Of a stretch of 64,000 nt of DNA, positions 16,550 through 25,334 are shown one piece after another. The stretch spans positions 83,315 to 147,314 of the forward strand of contig CAMDED010000002.1 in assembly GCA_945893365.1 (NCBI GenBank). The letters run 5' to 3'. Source of the DNA: Candidatus Sulfopaludibacter sp. SbA3 (GTDB lineage Bacteria; Acidobacteriota; Terriglobia; Bryobacterales; Bryobacteraceae). The first letter of the stretch is position 1. Each line of letters begins with the position of its first letter. The position numbers and the translations under genes are program-made. The notes beneath the pieces are model-generated. The model saw nothing but the letters and a program-made list of their open reading frames with translations, did not search any database and was not told the origin of the DNA.

Positions 16550-17475
16550 GGACCGTACTTCCGTTTCTTTTCGCCGCCGTCTGCTATGCGCAGCAGCCCA
16601 CGCCGGAGGAGATGCCTCAGGAAATGGTGTGGGTCGATCGCTCGGGCAAGATTCTCGGGCGCGTCGGGGCCACGCAAATGTCCATGTACTTCCCGGAGAT
16701 TTCGCCCGATGGAAAGTCCATTGCGGTCTCGGCGCGCGACGGCGAAGTCAATGACCGCGACATCTGGATTCACGATGTGGCGTCTGGGGTGAAACGCGTG
16801 GTCGCGCCCGCGAAGGGCAACGACAACTTTCCCGTCTGGTCGCCCACGGGCAAACAGATCATGTTCACGTCAAGCCGTCTGCGCGACTACGAGCTTTACC
16901 GCAAGGACCTGGACCCGGACAAACCCGAAGTCCCGATCTACAAAGCGCCGGACGCCCAATATCCGCGTTCCTGGTCGCCGACCGGCCGCTGGCTTCTGTT
17001 CACCCACGCCGAAAAGAAGCGCGACGTTTTTCTCTGGCAGATTGGTGAAGGCGAGCCCATCGATATTTTCGGCTACCAGAACGCCTGGACCGAGGGCGCG
17101 CGCTTTTCCCCAAACGGCCTGTTCATCGCGTATGTCTCAAATGCCGACGGCCCGTTCGAAGTCTACGTCTCGCCCACGCGCGAACCGGGCAAGAAATGGA
17201 AGGTTTCGCGGCCGCTTTCGAACGGCTGGGCGGGCGGCGGCGGCCAGGTCCGGTGGCGGGCGGACGGCAAGGAGCTCTTCTACATGATGGGGAACGACAC
17301 GTTGCTTTCGGTCGAGGTGAACACGCAGGGCGAATTCACTCAAGGCCAGCCGAAGCGCCTCTTCTCGCTCCCGGGGATGAAGGGAAATTTTCCCGAGGAA
17401 TCGCCTTGGATCGCAAAGTATGATGTGAGCGCCGATGGGCAGCGCTTTGTGTTCGTGCGCAAGGCTGTGCAGTAA
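16546..17475 (+). CDS. Exported TolB/PD40-like beta-propeller protein
   Basis: 309 residues with a short signal sequence (MRTVLPFLFAAVCYAQ). Blade motifs include FPEISPDGKSIAVSARDG, NFPVWSPTGKQIMFTSSR, YPRSWSPTGRWLLFTHA and FSPNGLFIAYVSNADG. The C-terminal half resembles the propeller often found behind Ser/Thr kinase domains in acidobacteria, but here no kinase is attached. Translationally coupled to the propeller-PHP gene, so the two products probably work together. A decayed partial copy lies at 19336-19700. Confidence 0.82.
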   Translation: MRTVLPFLFAAVCYAQQPTPEEMPQEMVWVDRSGKILGRVGATQMSMYFPEISPDGKSIAVSARDGEVNDRDIWIHDVASGVKRVVAPAKGNDNFPVWSPTGKQIMFTSSRLRDYELYRKDLDPDKPEVPIYKAPDAQYPRSWSPTGRWLLFTHAEKKRDVFLWQIGEGEPIDIFGYQNAWTEGARFSPNGLFIAYVSNADGPFEVYVSPTREPGKKWKVSRPLSNGWAGGGGQVRWRADGKELFYMMGNDTLLSVEVNTQGEFTQGQPKRLFSLPGMKGNFPEESPWIAKYDVSADGQRFVFVRKAVQ

Positions 17476-17515
17476 AGGCCGCGACGCTCGGTGCATACGA
17501 GGTTCTATTTCCAAC

Positions 17516-18619
17516 CTATTTCCAACCGGGTCGCCGGTCGACCTTTGAAAACGACTGCACGTTGCCGCAGTAATTGCAGGCCAGCGCCTCGCCTCCTCCG
17601 GCATCGGAAATGAAATCGGTGTATTCACCGCGGCAGCAGATCCGGCATCTGATAGGGCCGTGAATGGGAAGTTGGCCACCCTGCCTTAGAGCGCGGATAA
17701 CGATGTCGATGAGTTTGAGCAGTTCGCCGGCATTTGGCAGGCATTGAACCTCGTCCTCAACGATGCACTTATCAAGTATCTCCCGCCCCCATTTGATTGA
17801 CGCGTCGTCAGGAAACATCTGTTCGATCTCGAACTCAGGCTTATGGAGGTACCAGAGCCGAAGTTTCTCTCTTCCGGACACCATAGCCCAGAGAAGTTTC
17901 CCAAGGCTGAACACATCGAACGTCGGCTTGACGTCGTCGAGCTTCATTCCCAGTGCCCAACCCGGCATCCAATCGCGGCTCCCGACGTTTTCGTAGGTAT
18001 CGGTTACGCGGCCCGACCGATCGTCCATTTGCACGACGAGCCCAAAGTCGCCAAGAACAAGCCGATCGTCGCTGGCAACAAAAACATTGTCCGGTTTGAT
18101 GTCGCGATGTACATACCCATCCTTGTGCAACGTGGCGACGGCGTCGACGATAGGACGGATTGCACGCAACGATGCGAGGAGGTCGCCCTTGGTTCGACCC
18201 AAGCTCCCTGCGAGCGTTGCTGGATAGTAGTCCATTACGAACCATCCCTCGTCGATCTTGTGATCGACAATGTTTATGAGTGACGGATGTTTGACCTTCT
18301 CCAGAGTGGCAACCTCATTCTTCAGCCGCTGAAGTGCCTTGGTTCGCGTTCCGTCGTCCTTGGAGGGACGGAGCACTTTGACCGCAAACTTCTTCGCGAT
18401 GGCTTCCTTGCAAAACTCACGTATGAGATCGAATATCTTTTCGGCGCTCGCCACCGCGGATACAAGATTTCTTTCACTGGTGGCATCACGGAGCGATTTG
18501 CCAAAGCTCTGCGCCAAATCGGGGCGAGTCAACGCGTCGTTCTTCTGTCGCGCAAGGTAAACCATTCCCTGACCACCCGAGCCAAGTTCTTCTAACGCTT
18601 CCCAAGATCCGTAGAACAT
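17516..18619 (-). CDS. Ser/Thr protein kinase with C-terminal zinc-ribbon-like segment
   Basis: 367 residues. Glycine loop LGSGGQGMVYLA (about 12), VAIK-type lysine in KKFAVKVLRPS, catalytic loop YVHRDIKPDNVFV, DFG in LGDFGLVVQ, and an APE-equivalent region SRDWMPGWALG. An unusual roughly 45-residue insertion sits between the glycine loop and the lysine. The C-terminus carries CRICC and CNYC pairs, a likely zinc ribbon. No transmembrane helix is seen, so it is probably cytoplasmic. The start is ATG 18619, where the kinase domain begins; a TACAAT box 8 nt upstream suggests a very short leader. It converges on the propeller gene but is not fused to it. Confidence 0.88.
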   Translation of the reverse strand: MFYGSWEALEELGSGGQGMVYLARQKNDALTRPDLAQSFGKSLRDATSERNLVSAVASAEKIFDLIREFCKEAIAKKFAVKVLRPSKDDGTRTKALQRLKNEVATLEKVKHPSLINIVDHKIDEGWFVMDYYPATLAGSLGRTKGDLLASLRAIRPIVDAVATLHKDGYVHRDIKPDNVFVASDDRLVLGDFGLVVQMDDRSGRVTDTYENVGSRDWMPGWALGMKLDDVKPTFDVFSLGKLLWAMVSGREKLRLWYLHKPEFEIEQMFPDDASIKWGREILDKCIVEDEVQCLPNAGELLKLIDIVIRALRQGGQLPIHGPIRCRICCRGEYTDFISDAGGGEALACNYCGNVQSFSKVDRRPGWK

Positions 18620-18680
18620 ATGAAGAGATTGTAACCGGTGGCCACGGTCATACCTGAATCCGCCGTGAAGCGGTTTTTTC

Positions 18681-18713
18681 AGAGGCGGACAGGCCTCGGA
18701 GCCCCACGCCTCT
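18681..18713. repeat. Short inverted repeat
   Basis: AGAGGCG (18681-18687) and CGCCTCT (18707-18713) can pair around a 19-nt loop. It lies just upstream of the kinase gene in non-coding sequence. Confidence 0.4.
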
Positions 18714-19335
18714 GCTCCGGGACATCGAACGTCGTACATCAGCCGCCCCCACCGATCCTTTCGCGTTCACTTCTCGTTTTCGGGCCATGCGCAGCGGGGC
18801 CACGGCGCGGTCACACTTTTTGAAACATTTTTTTCGGCCCGTTTTCAACGAGTTGCAGCCCTCCCCGGCTCAACGCCGTTTTTCCGTGCTGTAGACTTCG
18901 AATCGAGGGTGGCTTCCGCACCGGAGTCCGCCCCGATGAACAATTCCCGGCCGGGAGTCATCGCCTTTTGCAGTACGGTGTGCTTCCACTCCGGAACCCG
19001 TGAACGGTTTGCCTATCCACTTAACTTTGGACGGACGGAGTGACTCAGGCATCGATGCCCGGAAGAGGTTCAAGCGTGGGATAAGCGGCGGCGGGTAACC
19101 ATTCCGGCCCGGTACGCGATGACCCCATTTTGTTTGGACCGGATACCAAGAGCCCGCCCGCGAGTTTCGAACGAGACCAGCGGGCGGGCGAAGGCGAAAG
19201 TATTTTTCCATTTCTTTTCTTAAGGCCGTAGTGCGTCCGTTCCCCCTTTTCTCCCCGAGGCGATCATCACGAAAAACCCGCACGCCGAATCCCTGTCCGG
19301 ATTGAGTTGGAAGCCTTCCGATACCGAGCGATCGC
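18714..19335. other. Non-coding stretch with no supported gene
   Basis: Both strands were read. Open frames here are arginine- and proline-rich and look like chance. The stretch has T-rich runs near 18820-18835 and 19201-19220 and one strong hairpin (19152-19189). It separates the kinase from a decayed propeller fragment and may be debris from rearrangement. Confidence 0.5.
19152..19189. repeat. Perfect 10-bp GC hairpin
   Basis: GCCCGCCCGC (19152-19161) pairs perfectly with GCGGGCGGGC (19180-19189) across an 18-nt loop. No T-run follows within 10 nt, so a classical intrinsic terminator is not supported. Confidence 0.5.
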
Positions 19336-19700
19336 TGCGGACTCTGCGCGAGTACGCGGAACGGGACCCAAAGGTCGCCGACCGGCCGCTGGCTGCCATT
19401 CACTCACGCCGAAAGGAAGTGCGACCGAGGGCGTGCGTTTCTCCCCAAACGGCCTGCTCATCGCGTATGTCTCAAATGCCGACGGCCCGTTCGAAGTCTA
19501 CGTCTCGCCCACGCGGGAACCGGACGGGAAATGGAAGGTTTCGCGACCGCTCTCGAACGGCTGGGCGGGCGGACGGCAAGGAGCTCTTCTACATGATGGA
19601 CACGTTGCTTTCGGTCGAGGTGAACACGAGGACGAATTCACTCAAGGCCGGCCCAAGCGCCTGTTCTCGCTTCCGGGGATGTGCGATCCCTCGCGCGCGG
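19336..19700 (+). pseudogene. Decayed partial copy of the TolB-like propeller gene at 16546
   Basis: Blocks such as GACCGGCCGCTGG, TTCTCCCCAAACGGCCTG, and the stretch coding for AYVSNADGPFEVYVSPTREP match 16870-17400 closely. Several pieces are missing: about 60 nt between the 17028 and 17090 equivalents, shorter gaps elsewhere, and the whole 5' half. The remaining reading frames are broken. This is a degenerate duplicate of the C-terminal blades; no function is expected. Confidence 0.8.
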
Positions 19701-19775
19701 GAGCGAGCGCATTACACGAGCCCGAAGCGATGCATGCACCGTTCGGCCGTCGATGGACTGCGGACGGATGACGCT

Positions 19776-20546
19776 TTAGACCCCGTGGACCGGGACGTGC
19801 GAAAAAATCGCCGCGGCGGTCCGTTTCAAACGCGCCGCCAGTTCGTCGAGCGCGTTGATCGGAATCTGCGTCGTGGTGCCCGTGACCGACAGCGCGGCAG
19901 CGAAGCTTCCAGTCGGATGGAAGACAGGCACCGCCACGCAGCGGACCGCAAGTTCCTCTTCCTCGTCGTCCACGGCGTACCCCAGCTTGCGGACTCGGGC
20001 GACCTCCCTCTGCAGCGCCCTGGGCGAACTGATCGTATTGCGCGTGTACCGGATGTAGACCTGCTTCGCCAGCATCCGCTCCACCAATTCAGCCGGGCCG
20101 TACGCCAGGATTACCTTTCCGACGCCGGTGCAGTGAAGATCCATCCTGCGCCCCACGTACGTGTCGATCTTGATCATTCCCGGGGCTTCCACTTTCTGGA
20201 TGTAGACGCCCTGGTCGCCGTCCGGTATCGCCAGATGCGCCGGCAGGTGGAGGTCGTTCACGAGCACGCGCATTTGCGGCAGCGCGACCTTCGACACCGA
20301 CATGTTCTTCATCATGCCCAAGCCCAGGCCGTAGGCCTTCAACCCGAGCGTGTAGTTCAACGTGTCGGGCCGCTTCTCCACGTAGCCCAATCGCTCGAGC
20401 GTCAGGATGATCACGTGCGCGGAGCTTTTGGGGATATTCAGCTTACGGCTGATCTCGGAGATATTCTGGCCGCGCCGCGAACTATCCAGGTGCTCGAGAA
20501 TCGCCAGGGAGCGCTCGACGGCGGTGGCGTTGGGAACGGCGGACAT
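19776..20546 (-). CDS. IclR family transcriptional regulator
   Basis: 256 residues. A winged helix at about 15-75 (NISEISRKLNIPKSSAHVI as the recognition region) is followed by the IclR effector-binding domain (RMDLHCTGVGKVILAYGP, VDDEEEELAVRCVAVPVF, AALSVTGTTTQIP). Members sense small metabolites, often aromatic or sugar acids, and commonly control a divergent operon. That fits here: the gene faces away from the catabolic cluster starting at 20704. ATG 20546 is chosen; starts at 20579 (ATG) or 20585 (GTG) are also possible. Confidence 0.92.
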   Translation of the reverse strand: MSAVPNATAVERSLAILEHLDSSRRGQNISEISRKLNIPKSSAHVIILTLERLGYVEKRPDTLNYTLGLKAYGLGLGMMKNMSVSKVALPQMRVLVNDLHLPAHLAIPDGDQGVYIQKVEAPGMIKIDTYVGRRMDLHCTGVGKVILAYGPAELVERMLAKQVYIRYTRNTISSPRALQREVARVRKLGYAVDDEEEELAVRCVAVPVFHPTGSFAAALSVTGTTTQIPINALDELAARLKRTAAAIFSHVPVHGV

Positions 20547-20615
20547 CGGCATCCAGTATTCTGAACTGAGAGGGCTCATTCCCACAAGGCGTGAGAGACC
20601 GTCGCGGGAGCCATA

Positions 20616-20633
20616 CGTCCAGAATCGTGGACG
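20616..20633. promoter_or_regulatory. Candidate IclR operator
   Basis: CGTCCA-GAATCG-TGGACG is a perfect 6-bp dyad with a 6-nt centre. It lies in the intergenic space between the iclR-type gene and the divergent operon, upstream of a promoter-like sequence. IclR proteins bind such short palindromes. Its assignment to this regulator is inference from position. Confidence 0.45.
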
Positions 20634-20650
20634 AAATCAGGCGGCGCCGC

Positions 20651-20680
20651 TTGACCGCGAGGAAGGGCGGTTCCTAGGCT
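20651..20680 (+). promoter_or_regulatory. Candidate promoter for the catabolic operon
   Basis: TTGACC (20651-20656), an 18-nt spacer and TAGGCT (20675-20680), about 24 nt upstream of the ATG at 20704. The operator-like dyad lies 17 nt upstream of the -35, a position suited to activation. Confidence 0.4.
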
Positions 20681-20703
20681 GAAACTAACGCCTCCGCGCC
20701 GCC

Positions 20704-21735
20704 ATGCCCACCGTCATTTACGACCCCGCCTCCATCGACTTCGACAGACCGGGCAAACATCATTACCAGGTTGCGTTTCATCTCGACGGCGCCTGGGGTT
20801 ACTCGCTGGTTCCGCTGACGGTCGTTAACGGGCTGCGCGGCGCAAACAACAACTCCGTCATATGTTTTGGCGGCACGCATGGGAACGAATACGAAGGACA
20901 GATCGCGGTGAAGCGGCTGTGCGCGGATCTGGACCCGGAGCGGCTCGCGGGCCGCGTGGTGCTGATGCCCCAGCTAAGCGAAAGCGCCTGTGTCGCGAAC
21001 ACGCGCATCTCTCCGCTTGACGGCGTGAACATGAACCGGGCTTTTCCAGGCAATCCGCGAGGCACGATCTCCGCGCGCATTGCGCATTTCGTGAAGACGC
21101 GGGTGTTTCCGCTGGGAAGGATCGTACTCGATCTCCATTCGGGCGGCAAGGAGGGCGCGTTTCCGGTCTGCACCTCCTTCCATCCCATTCCGGACGCGGC
21201 GCAACAAGCGGAGATCGCGGCGGTGTCGCGGCTGTTCGACACGCCGTTCGTGTTCATCTACTCAAGCGCCATGGCGTCCGGCCTGCTGACCGACGAGGCG
21301 GAGGCGGAAGGAAAGATCTCGATCGGCGGCGAGTTCGGAGGCGGCGAGACCACCAGCCGCCATGGCGTCCGGCACGCCTATGAGGGCATACTCAACGTTC
21401 TGCGCCGGTACGCCCTGCTGGAAGGAGCCGTGACCCAGGTAAGGCCGGCCGGGTCGCCTGAGCCTAAGCTCATTCGAGCCGCCGAGCTCGACGCTTATAT
21501 TCCGTGTCCGCGCGACGGGGTCTGGGAGCCCGTGACCGAGCCGGGCGACGCCGTGGCTGCCGGACAAATTCTGGGGCGTCTGCATGACTTCGCCGATCAC
21601 AGCTCCGCCGCGCTCGAAGTTCGCTCGCCGCGCGATGGATATCTCGCCATGATGCACCTGAGCGCGCGCCCGCTGAAGGGACAGACTTTGTTCGTGATCG
21701 CCGCGGAAGCGTCCTGGAGCGAGGTGGCGGCTTGA
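20704..21735 (+). CDS. Succinylglutamate desuccinylase/aspartoacylase family (M14-like) hydrolase
   Basis: 343 residues. Zinc-binding motifs are clear: FGGTHGNEYEGQ (His and Glu) and IVLDLHSGGKEG (second His). The NMNRAFPG motif and a C-terminal beta domain match the AstE/AspA family, which cleaves N-acyl amino acids. As first gene of the operon it may release an acid for the two enolase-superfamily enzymes behind it. It overlaps the next gene by 4 nt. The exact substrate cannot be told from the sequence. Confidence 0.88.
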   Translation: MPTVIYDPASIDFDRPGKHHYQVAFHLDGAWGYSLVPLTVVNGLRGANNNSVICFGGTHGNEYEGQIAVKRLCADLDPERLAGRVVLMPQLSESACVANTRISPLDGVNMNRAFPGNPRGTISARIAHFVKTRVFPLGRIVLDLHSGGKEGAFPVCTSFHPIPDAAQQAEIAAVSRLFDTPFVFIYSSAMASGLLTDEAEAEGKISIGGEFGGGETTSRHGVRHAYEGILNVLRRYALLEGAVTQVRPAGSPEPKLIRAAELDAYIPCPRDGVWEPVTEPGDAVAAGQILGRLHDFADHSSAALEVRSPRDGYLAMMHLSARPLKGQTLFVIAAEASWSEVAA

Positions 21736-22886
21736 AGATTTCAAACGTCGAGCTGTTCGTGCTCCAGTCCGAGGGGCTCTACAACAACCCCGAGGGATCG
21801 GAAGAGCCGCTCGGTCCCACCTATATGGGGATCGTCCGCGTCACGACCGATTCGGGTCTGCGGGGCTACTCCGATATGGAGACGTGCGCGAGCGTCGCCA
21901 AGGCGTGCGTCGACGCTCCGAAATGGAGCCAGGCGGAAGGCATGGAGTGCTTCGACGGCCTTGCCTCGCTCCTGATCGGCGAGAACCCGCTGGAGGTCGA
22001 GAGGCTTTGGTACCGCATGTATCGCGGCAGCATCTACTACGGAAGGCGCGGCGTGGCGATTCAGGCGATTTCCGCCATCGACATCGCATTGTGGGATATC
22101 TGCGGGAAGTTTTACAACCAGCCGATCCACATGCTGCTCGGCGGGAAGTGGCGCGATAAGGTCAGGGCCTATGCGAGCACGTTGTTCCGTCCTACGCCCG
22201 AGGCCATGCGGGAAGCGGCGCGGGTGTACGTCGAGCAGGGTTTCACGGCGGTGAAGTTCGGCTGGGGCGTATTCGGCAAGGACCGCCGACTGGACGTGAA
22301 ACTGGTGGAAGCCGCGCGCGAGGCGCTGGGGGACGAGCGCGATTTGCTGGTGGACACGGGGTGGTTCGTCGAGCGGACGCCGAAGGAAGCGATCCAAGTG
22401 GTGAAGTCGATCGAGCCGTTCCGTCCGTTCCTGGTGGAAGAACTGCTAAACCCCGAGGACTACGATGGCTACCGTCAGGTGGCGAATGCCGTCGATACGC
22501 GGATCGCCTGCGGCGAACAGGAAGCCACGGAATGGGGATTCGAGCGATTGATCACGCAGGGCGGCGTGGATGTGGTGCAGCCGGATCTCACGCGTTGCGG
22601 CGGGTTCACCGTGGGGCGTAAAATTGTCCACATGGCGGAGCGGGCGAATCGCCTGGTGATTCCGCACTCGTGGTCGAGCGATCTGCTGACCGCGGCGTCC
22701 CTGCATTTGACCGCTTTCCTGCGCCGCGCCGAGTTTGTGGAGTTCAGCACATCGCAGGGGCCTTTAAGCCGTATGCTGGTGAAGGAGCCCCTGCGCATGG
22801 TGGACGGGTATCTGCGGGTTCCCGAGGGACCCGGATTGGGTGTCGAGGTGGATGATGGGGTCATCGAAAAGCACAGGATCGGGTAA
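21732..22886 (+). CDS. Enolase-superfamily (mandelate racemase-like) enzyme
   Basis: 384 residues. Capping domain 1-125, then a TIM barrel. The catalytic acid/base region FTAVKFGWG is near 175, metal ligands are in LLVDTGWF, LVEELLNP and CGEQEATEWG, and the His is in VIPHSWSSDLL. The motif set suits an MR-subgroup acid-sugar dehydratase or racemase. The start is TTG at 21732, overlapping the previous stop; the N-terminus KISNVELFVLQSEG is normal for the family. Its 3' end carries a palindrome across the stop codon. Confidence 0.88.
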   Translation: MKISNVELFVLQSEGLYNNPEGSEEPLGPTYMGIVRVTTDSGLRGYSDMETCASVAKACVDAPKWSQAEGMECFDGLASLLIGENPLEVERLWYRMYRGSIYYGRRGVAIQAISAIDIALWDICGKFYNQPIHMLLGGKWRDKVRAYASTLFRPTPEAMREAARVYVEQGFTAVKFGWGVFGKDRRLDVKLVEAAREALGDERDLLVDTGWFVERTPKEAIQVVKSIEPFRPFLVEELLNPEDYDGYRQVANAVDTRIACGEQEATEWGFERLITQGGVDVVQPDLTRCGGFTVGRKIVHMAERANRLVIPHSWSSDLLTAASLHLTAFLRRAEFVEFSTSQGPLSRMLVKEPLRMVDGYLRVPEGPGLGVEVDDGVIEKHRIG

Positions 22887-23559
22887 CCCGATCCTGGACG
22901 GCGCGAACGACATCGGCATATGCGAGTTCGCCGAGCAGGCGCTGTATACGGCGGTTGTGTCCGACGCGCTCGATCAGCTTGGCATACGCAGCCAGGCGAT
23001 GCGGGAATATCTGAGGCCGGTATATCCGCGATGCCGCTTTGCCGGGTTCGCGCGGACGATCGCCTGCTCGGATATCTACCACATTCCCGACGATCCCTAC
23101 GCCGTGGAGATCGAAGCCATCGACAGCTTCCTGCCGGGCGAAGTGGCCGTCGTGGGGACGCAGCGCTCTTCGCGCAACGCCCCGTGGGGGGAACTGTTGT
23201 CAACGGCAGCCAGGGCGCGGGGAGCGCGAGGCGCGGTGGTGGACGGCCTGGTGCGCGACGTTCGCAAAATCGAGGAGCTTGGTTTCCCGGTGTTCGCGGC
23301 GGGGATCAAGCCGGTCGACTCGATGGGCCGCGGAGTGGTGACGAACTACAATGTGCCGGTCGACTGCGGCGAAGTGCTGGTCAATCCCGGCGATTTCATC
23401 TTCGCCGACGATGACGGTGTGATTGTAGTGCCGCGGGCCATCCTGAAGGACGCGATCGAGTTGGCGGCGGACAAAGTGCGGCGCGAGAACAGCTCACGCG
23501 AAGAGCTGATGCGCGGAGCGATGCTGCGCGACGTATTCAAGAGATACGGAGTTCTTTAG
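22852..23559 (+). CDS. RraA/HMG-aldolase-like protein
   Basis: About 235 residues. The conserved site GARGAVVDGLVRDVRKI, with VFAAGIKPVDSMGRG and GDFIFADDDGVIVVP, matches the RraA-like family. That family includes 4-hydroxy-4-methyl-2-oxoglutarate aldolases and oxaloacetate decarboxylases as well as RNase E regulators. With sugar-acid enzymes on both sides, an aldolase or decarboxylase role is much more likely. It overlaps the preceding gene by about 35 nt; the exact start (22852 or 22855) is uncertain because of a palindrome at 22875-22895. Confidence 0.85.
   Translation: MMGSSKSTGSGNPILDGANDIGICEFAEQALYTAVVSDALDQLGIRSQAMREYLRPVYPRCRFAGFARTIACSDIYHIPDDPYAVEIEAIDSFLPGEVAVVGTQRSSRNAPWGELLSTAARARGARGAVVDGLVRDVRKIEELGFPVFAAGIKPVDSMGRGVVTNYNVPVDCGEVLVNPGDFIFADDDGVIVVPRAILKDAIELAADKVRRENSSREELMRGAMLRDVFKRYGVL
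22875..22895. repeat. Near-perfect palindrome across a gene junction
   Basis: AGGATCGGGT, one central A, then ACCCGATCCT: a 10-bp dyad spanning the TAA stop (22884-22886) of the enolase-superfamily gene and lying inside the start of the RraA-like gene. It could slow ribosomes or be an mRNA-processing hairpin. Confidence 0.55.
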
Positions 23560-23566
23560 GACGGCC

Positions 23567-24682
23567 GTGAAGATCGCGCGAATCGAAGTCATCCCGGTGC
23601 GGGTTCCGATCCGGCCCGAATTCCAGATCCGCGGCAGCCTCGGATTCCATACCGAGTCGCCGTTCGCGATTCTCCGCGTTCAAACGGATGAAGGGATCAC
23701 CGGACTGGGTGAGGTGTCGGGCACGCCGGTGTGGAGCGGCGAGGATGCGGTGACCGCGTCGCATGTGATCGGCGGGTTCCTCGAGCCGGCGTTGAAGGGC
23801 GAAGATCCGCGCGATATCGAGAGGCTCACGGCCAAAATGCGCCGCGCCATTGCCGGACATCCGTTCACGAAGTCGGGCGTCGAAATCGCGCTCTGGGACA
23901 TACTGGGGAAGGCGGCGGGCCTGCCAGTGTACCGGCTGCTGGGCGGCGCGGTGCGGGAATGGGTGCCGATCAAAATGTCGGTATCTGGAGTTGCGCCGGA
24001 GCGCGCGGCGGAACTCGCGCGCTTCGCGCTCAGCCGCGGGCTGACTGCGCTCAAGGTGAAGGTGGGGATCGATCCGGAGAGCGACGTGGAACGCGTTAAG
24101 GCCGTGCGGGCCGCGGTGGGTCCGGACTTCCGCGTTGGTGTGGACGCGAACGGCGGCTGGACGCCGCGCGTCGCGATTCAGACGATCCGGCGCCTCGTGG
24201 ATACCTGCGGGATCTACTTCGCCGAACAACCGGTTGCGCCGCTTGACTTGCAGTGGATGGTGGACGTACGGCGCAATGTGTCCGTCCCTGTGATGGCCGA
24301 TGAAAGCTGCTACACGCTGCAAGACGCGATGGCGCTGGTGCGCGCCGGGGCGGCGGACATTCTTTCGGTCTATGTGGGCAAGGGCGGAGGGATCGGTCCG
24401 GCGCGGAAGATAGCGGCGGTCGCGGAGGCGGCGGGTTTGACCTGCACCATCGGAAGCAACCTGGAACTGGGAATCGCCAGCGCGGCGATGACGCACCTGG
24501 CGACGGCGTCCTACGGCGTCGGCGCGGAGGAATTTCCGTGTGATATTCTCGGGCCGATCGCGTATGAGCACGATCTGCTGGCGGAGCCGATCGAGTTCCG
24601 GAGTGGGGCGGTACGAGCGCCCGGGGGGCCGGGTCTGGGAGTGTCCCTCGATGAAGACGCGTTGGCTCGCTACCGCGTGTGA
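23567..24682 (+). CDS. Enolase-superfamily (muconate lactonizing enzyme-like) protein
   Basis: 371 residues. The MLE-type KxK pair is in LTALKVKVGIDPES. Metal ligands are in GVDANGGW, YFAEQPVAP and VMADESCYT, and the opposite lysine is in VYVGKGGGIG. This Lys/Lys arrangement defines the MLE subgroup (cycloisomerases, dipeptide epimerases, racemases), unlike the first enolase-family gene of the operon. GTG start 7 nt after the RraA-like gene. Likely last gene of the operon. Confidence 0.88.
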   Translation: MKIARIEVIPVRVPIRPEFQIRGSLGFHTESPFAILRVQTDEGITGLGEVSGTPVWSGEDAVTASHVIGGFLEPALKGEDPRDIERLTAKMRRAIAGHPFTKSGVEIALWDILGKAAGLPVYRLLGGAVREWVPIKMSVSGVAPERAAELARFALSRGLTALKVKVGIDPESDVERVKAVRAAVGPDFRVGVDANGGWTPRVAIQTIRRLVDTCGIYFAEQPVAPLDLQWMVDVRRNVSVPVMADESCYTLQDAMALVRAGAADILSVYVGKGGGIGPARKIAAVAEAAGLTCTIGSNLELGIASAAMTHLATASYGVGAEEFPCDILGPIAYEHDLLAEPIEFRSGAVRAPGGPGLGVSLDEDALARYRV

Positions 24683-24969
24683 GCCGGTCCATGCCGTGAT
24701 AGGCGAATTCGATGAGGATGCGCTTGTTCGAGCGGGCGCCGTCCTTGCGCCAGCCGTCCGCGTTGGGATCACCGGCTGCACCCTTGCCGTAGCGGGTGAT
24801 CTACGGATTGCCGTCTCTCGCGAAGGGCGCGCTCTGGATCACAGGTACTGCGCATTGAACTAGGTTTGTGTTTCCCTAAGTCCCGGTCCGGCTGCACTTT
24901 CATGCCGCGGAATACGCGCGGCAGAACTCGATCAGATTCTCGATCGAACACACTAGAGCATGCCTTAGA
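24683..24969. other. Non-coding or decayed sequence at island edge
   Basis: No intact gene. On the minus strand at about 24700-24830 a protein-like stretch (ITRYGKGAAGDPNADGW, then KRILIEFAYHGMDR) is interrupted by an in-frame stop and may be a gene remnant. A 12-nt direct repeat TAGAGCATGCCT lies near 24953-24976, just before the DUF983 fragment. Confidence 0.35.
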
Positions 24970-25240
24970 GCATGCCTTCCCTGCGCGGCGTCGTCCGGAA
25001 AGTCTGCCCGCGATGCGAGCGGGGCGCCGTTTACCGCGAAGGCCTCACGATGTACGGGCGGCGCCCGGTATGCGACCTGAAATACGAGCATGAGCAGGGC
25101 TATTCCCTGGGCGCGATGTACGTCAGCCATCATGATGGGAGTGCCGCTCGTTCTGGCGCTGGTGCTGTTCTACCGGAAGCTTACGATCCGGCCCCTGCAA
25201 GGCTGATTCTCGCGGCCGCGCTTACTTTATTCCAAAGTTT
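24970..25240 (+). pseudogene. Broken copy of the DUF983 gene
   Basis: Roughly nine in ten bases match 30230-30500, the intact DUF983 gene. The frame holds through the zinc-binding CPRCERG and the LGAMYVS region. It then breaks where CAGCCATCATGATGG replaces CAGCTACATGATGG, a one-base insertion. The 3' end also diverges. It marks the left border of the glycan island. Confidence 0.85.
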
Positions 25241-25334
25241 GGGGCTTCAGGCGCGCTGGAGGTTTTCGCGGAATGAAACCGATGACGTGAGGGAGCGTTC
25301 CCTCTGATAGCCGGGACCGCGCGATACTCTAATA

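Noticed and set aside
19152..19189. Intrinsic terminator
   Set aside because: Strong stem but no T tract directly after it on either strand.
18870..19403. Minus-strand frame of 177 codons
   Set aside because: Arginine- and proline-rich, no recognisable motif, and it crosses a perfect GC hairpin and the decayed propeller copy.
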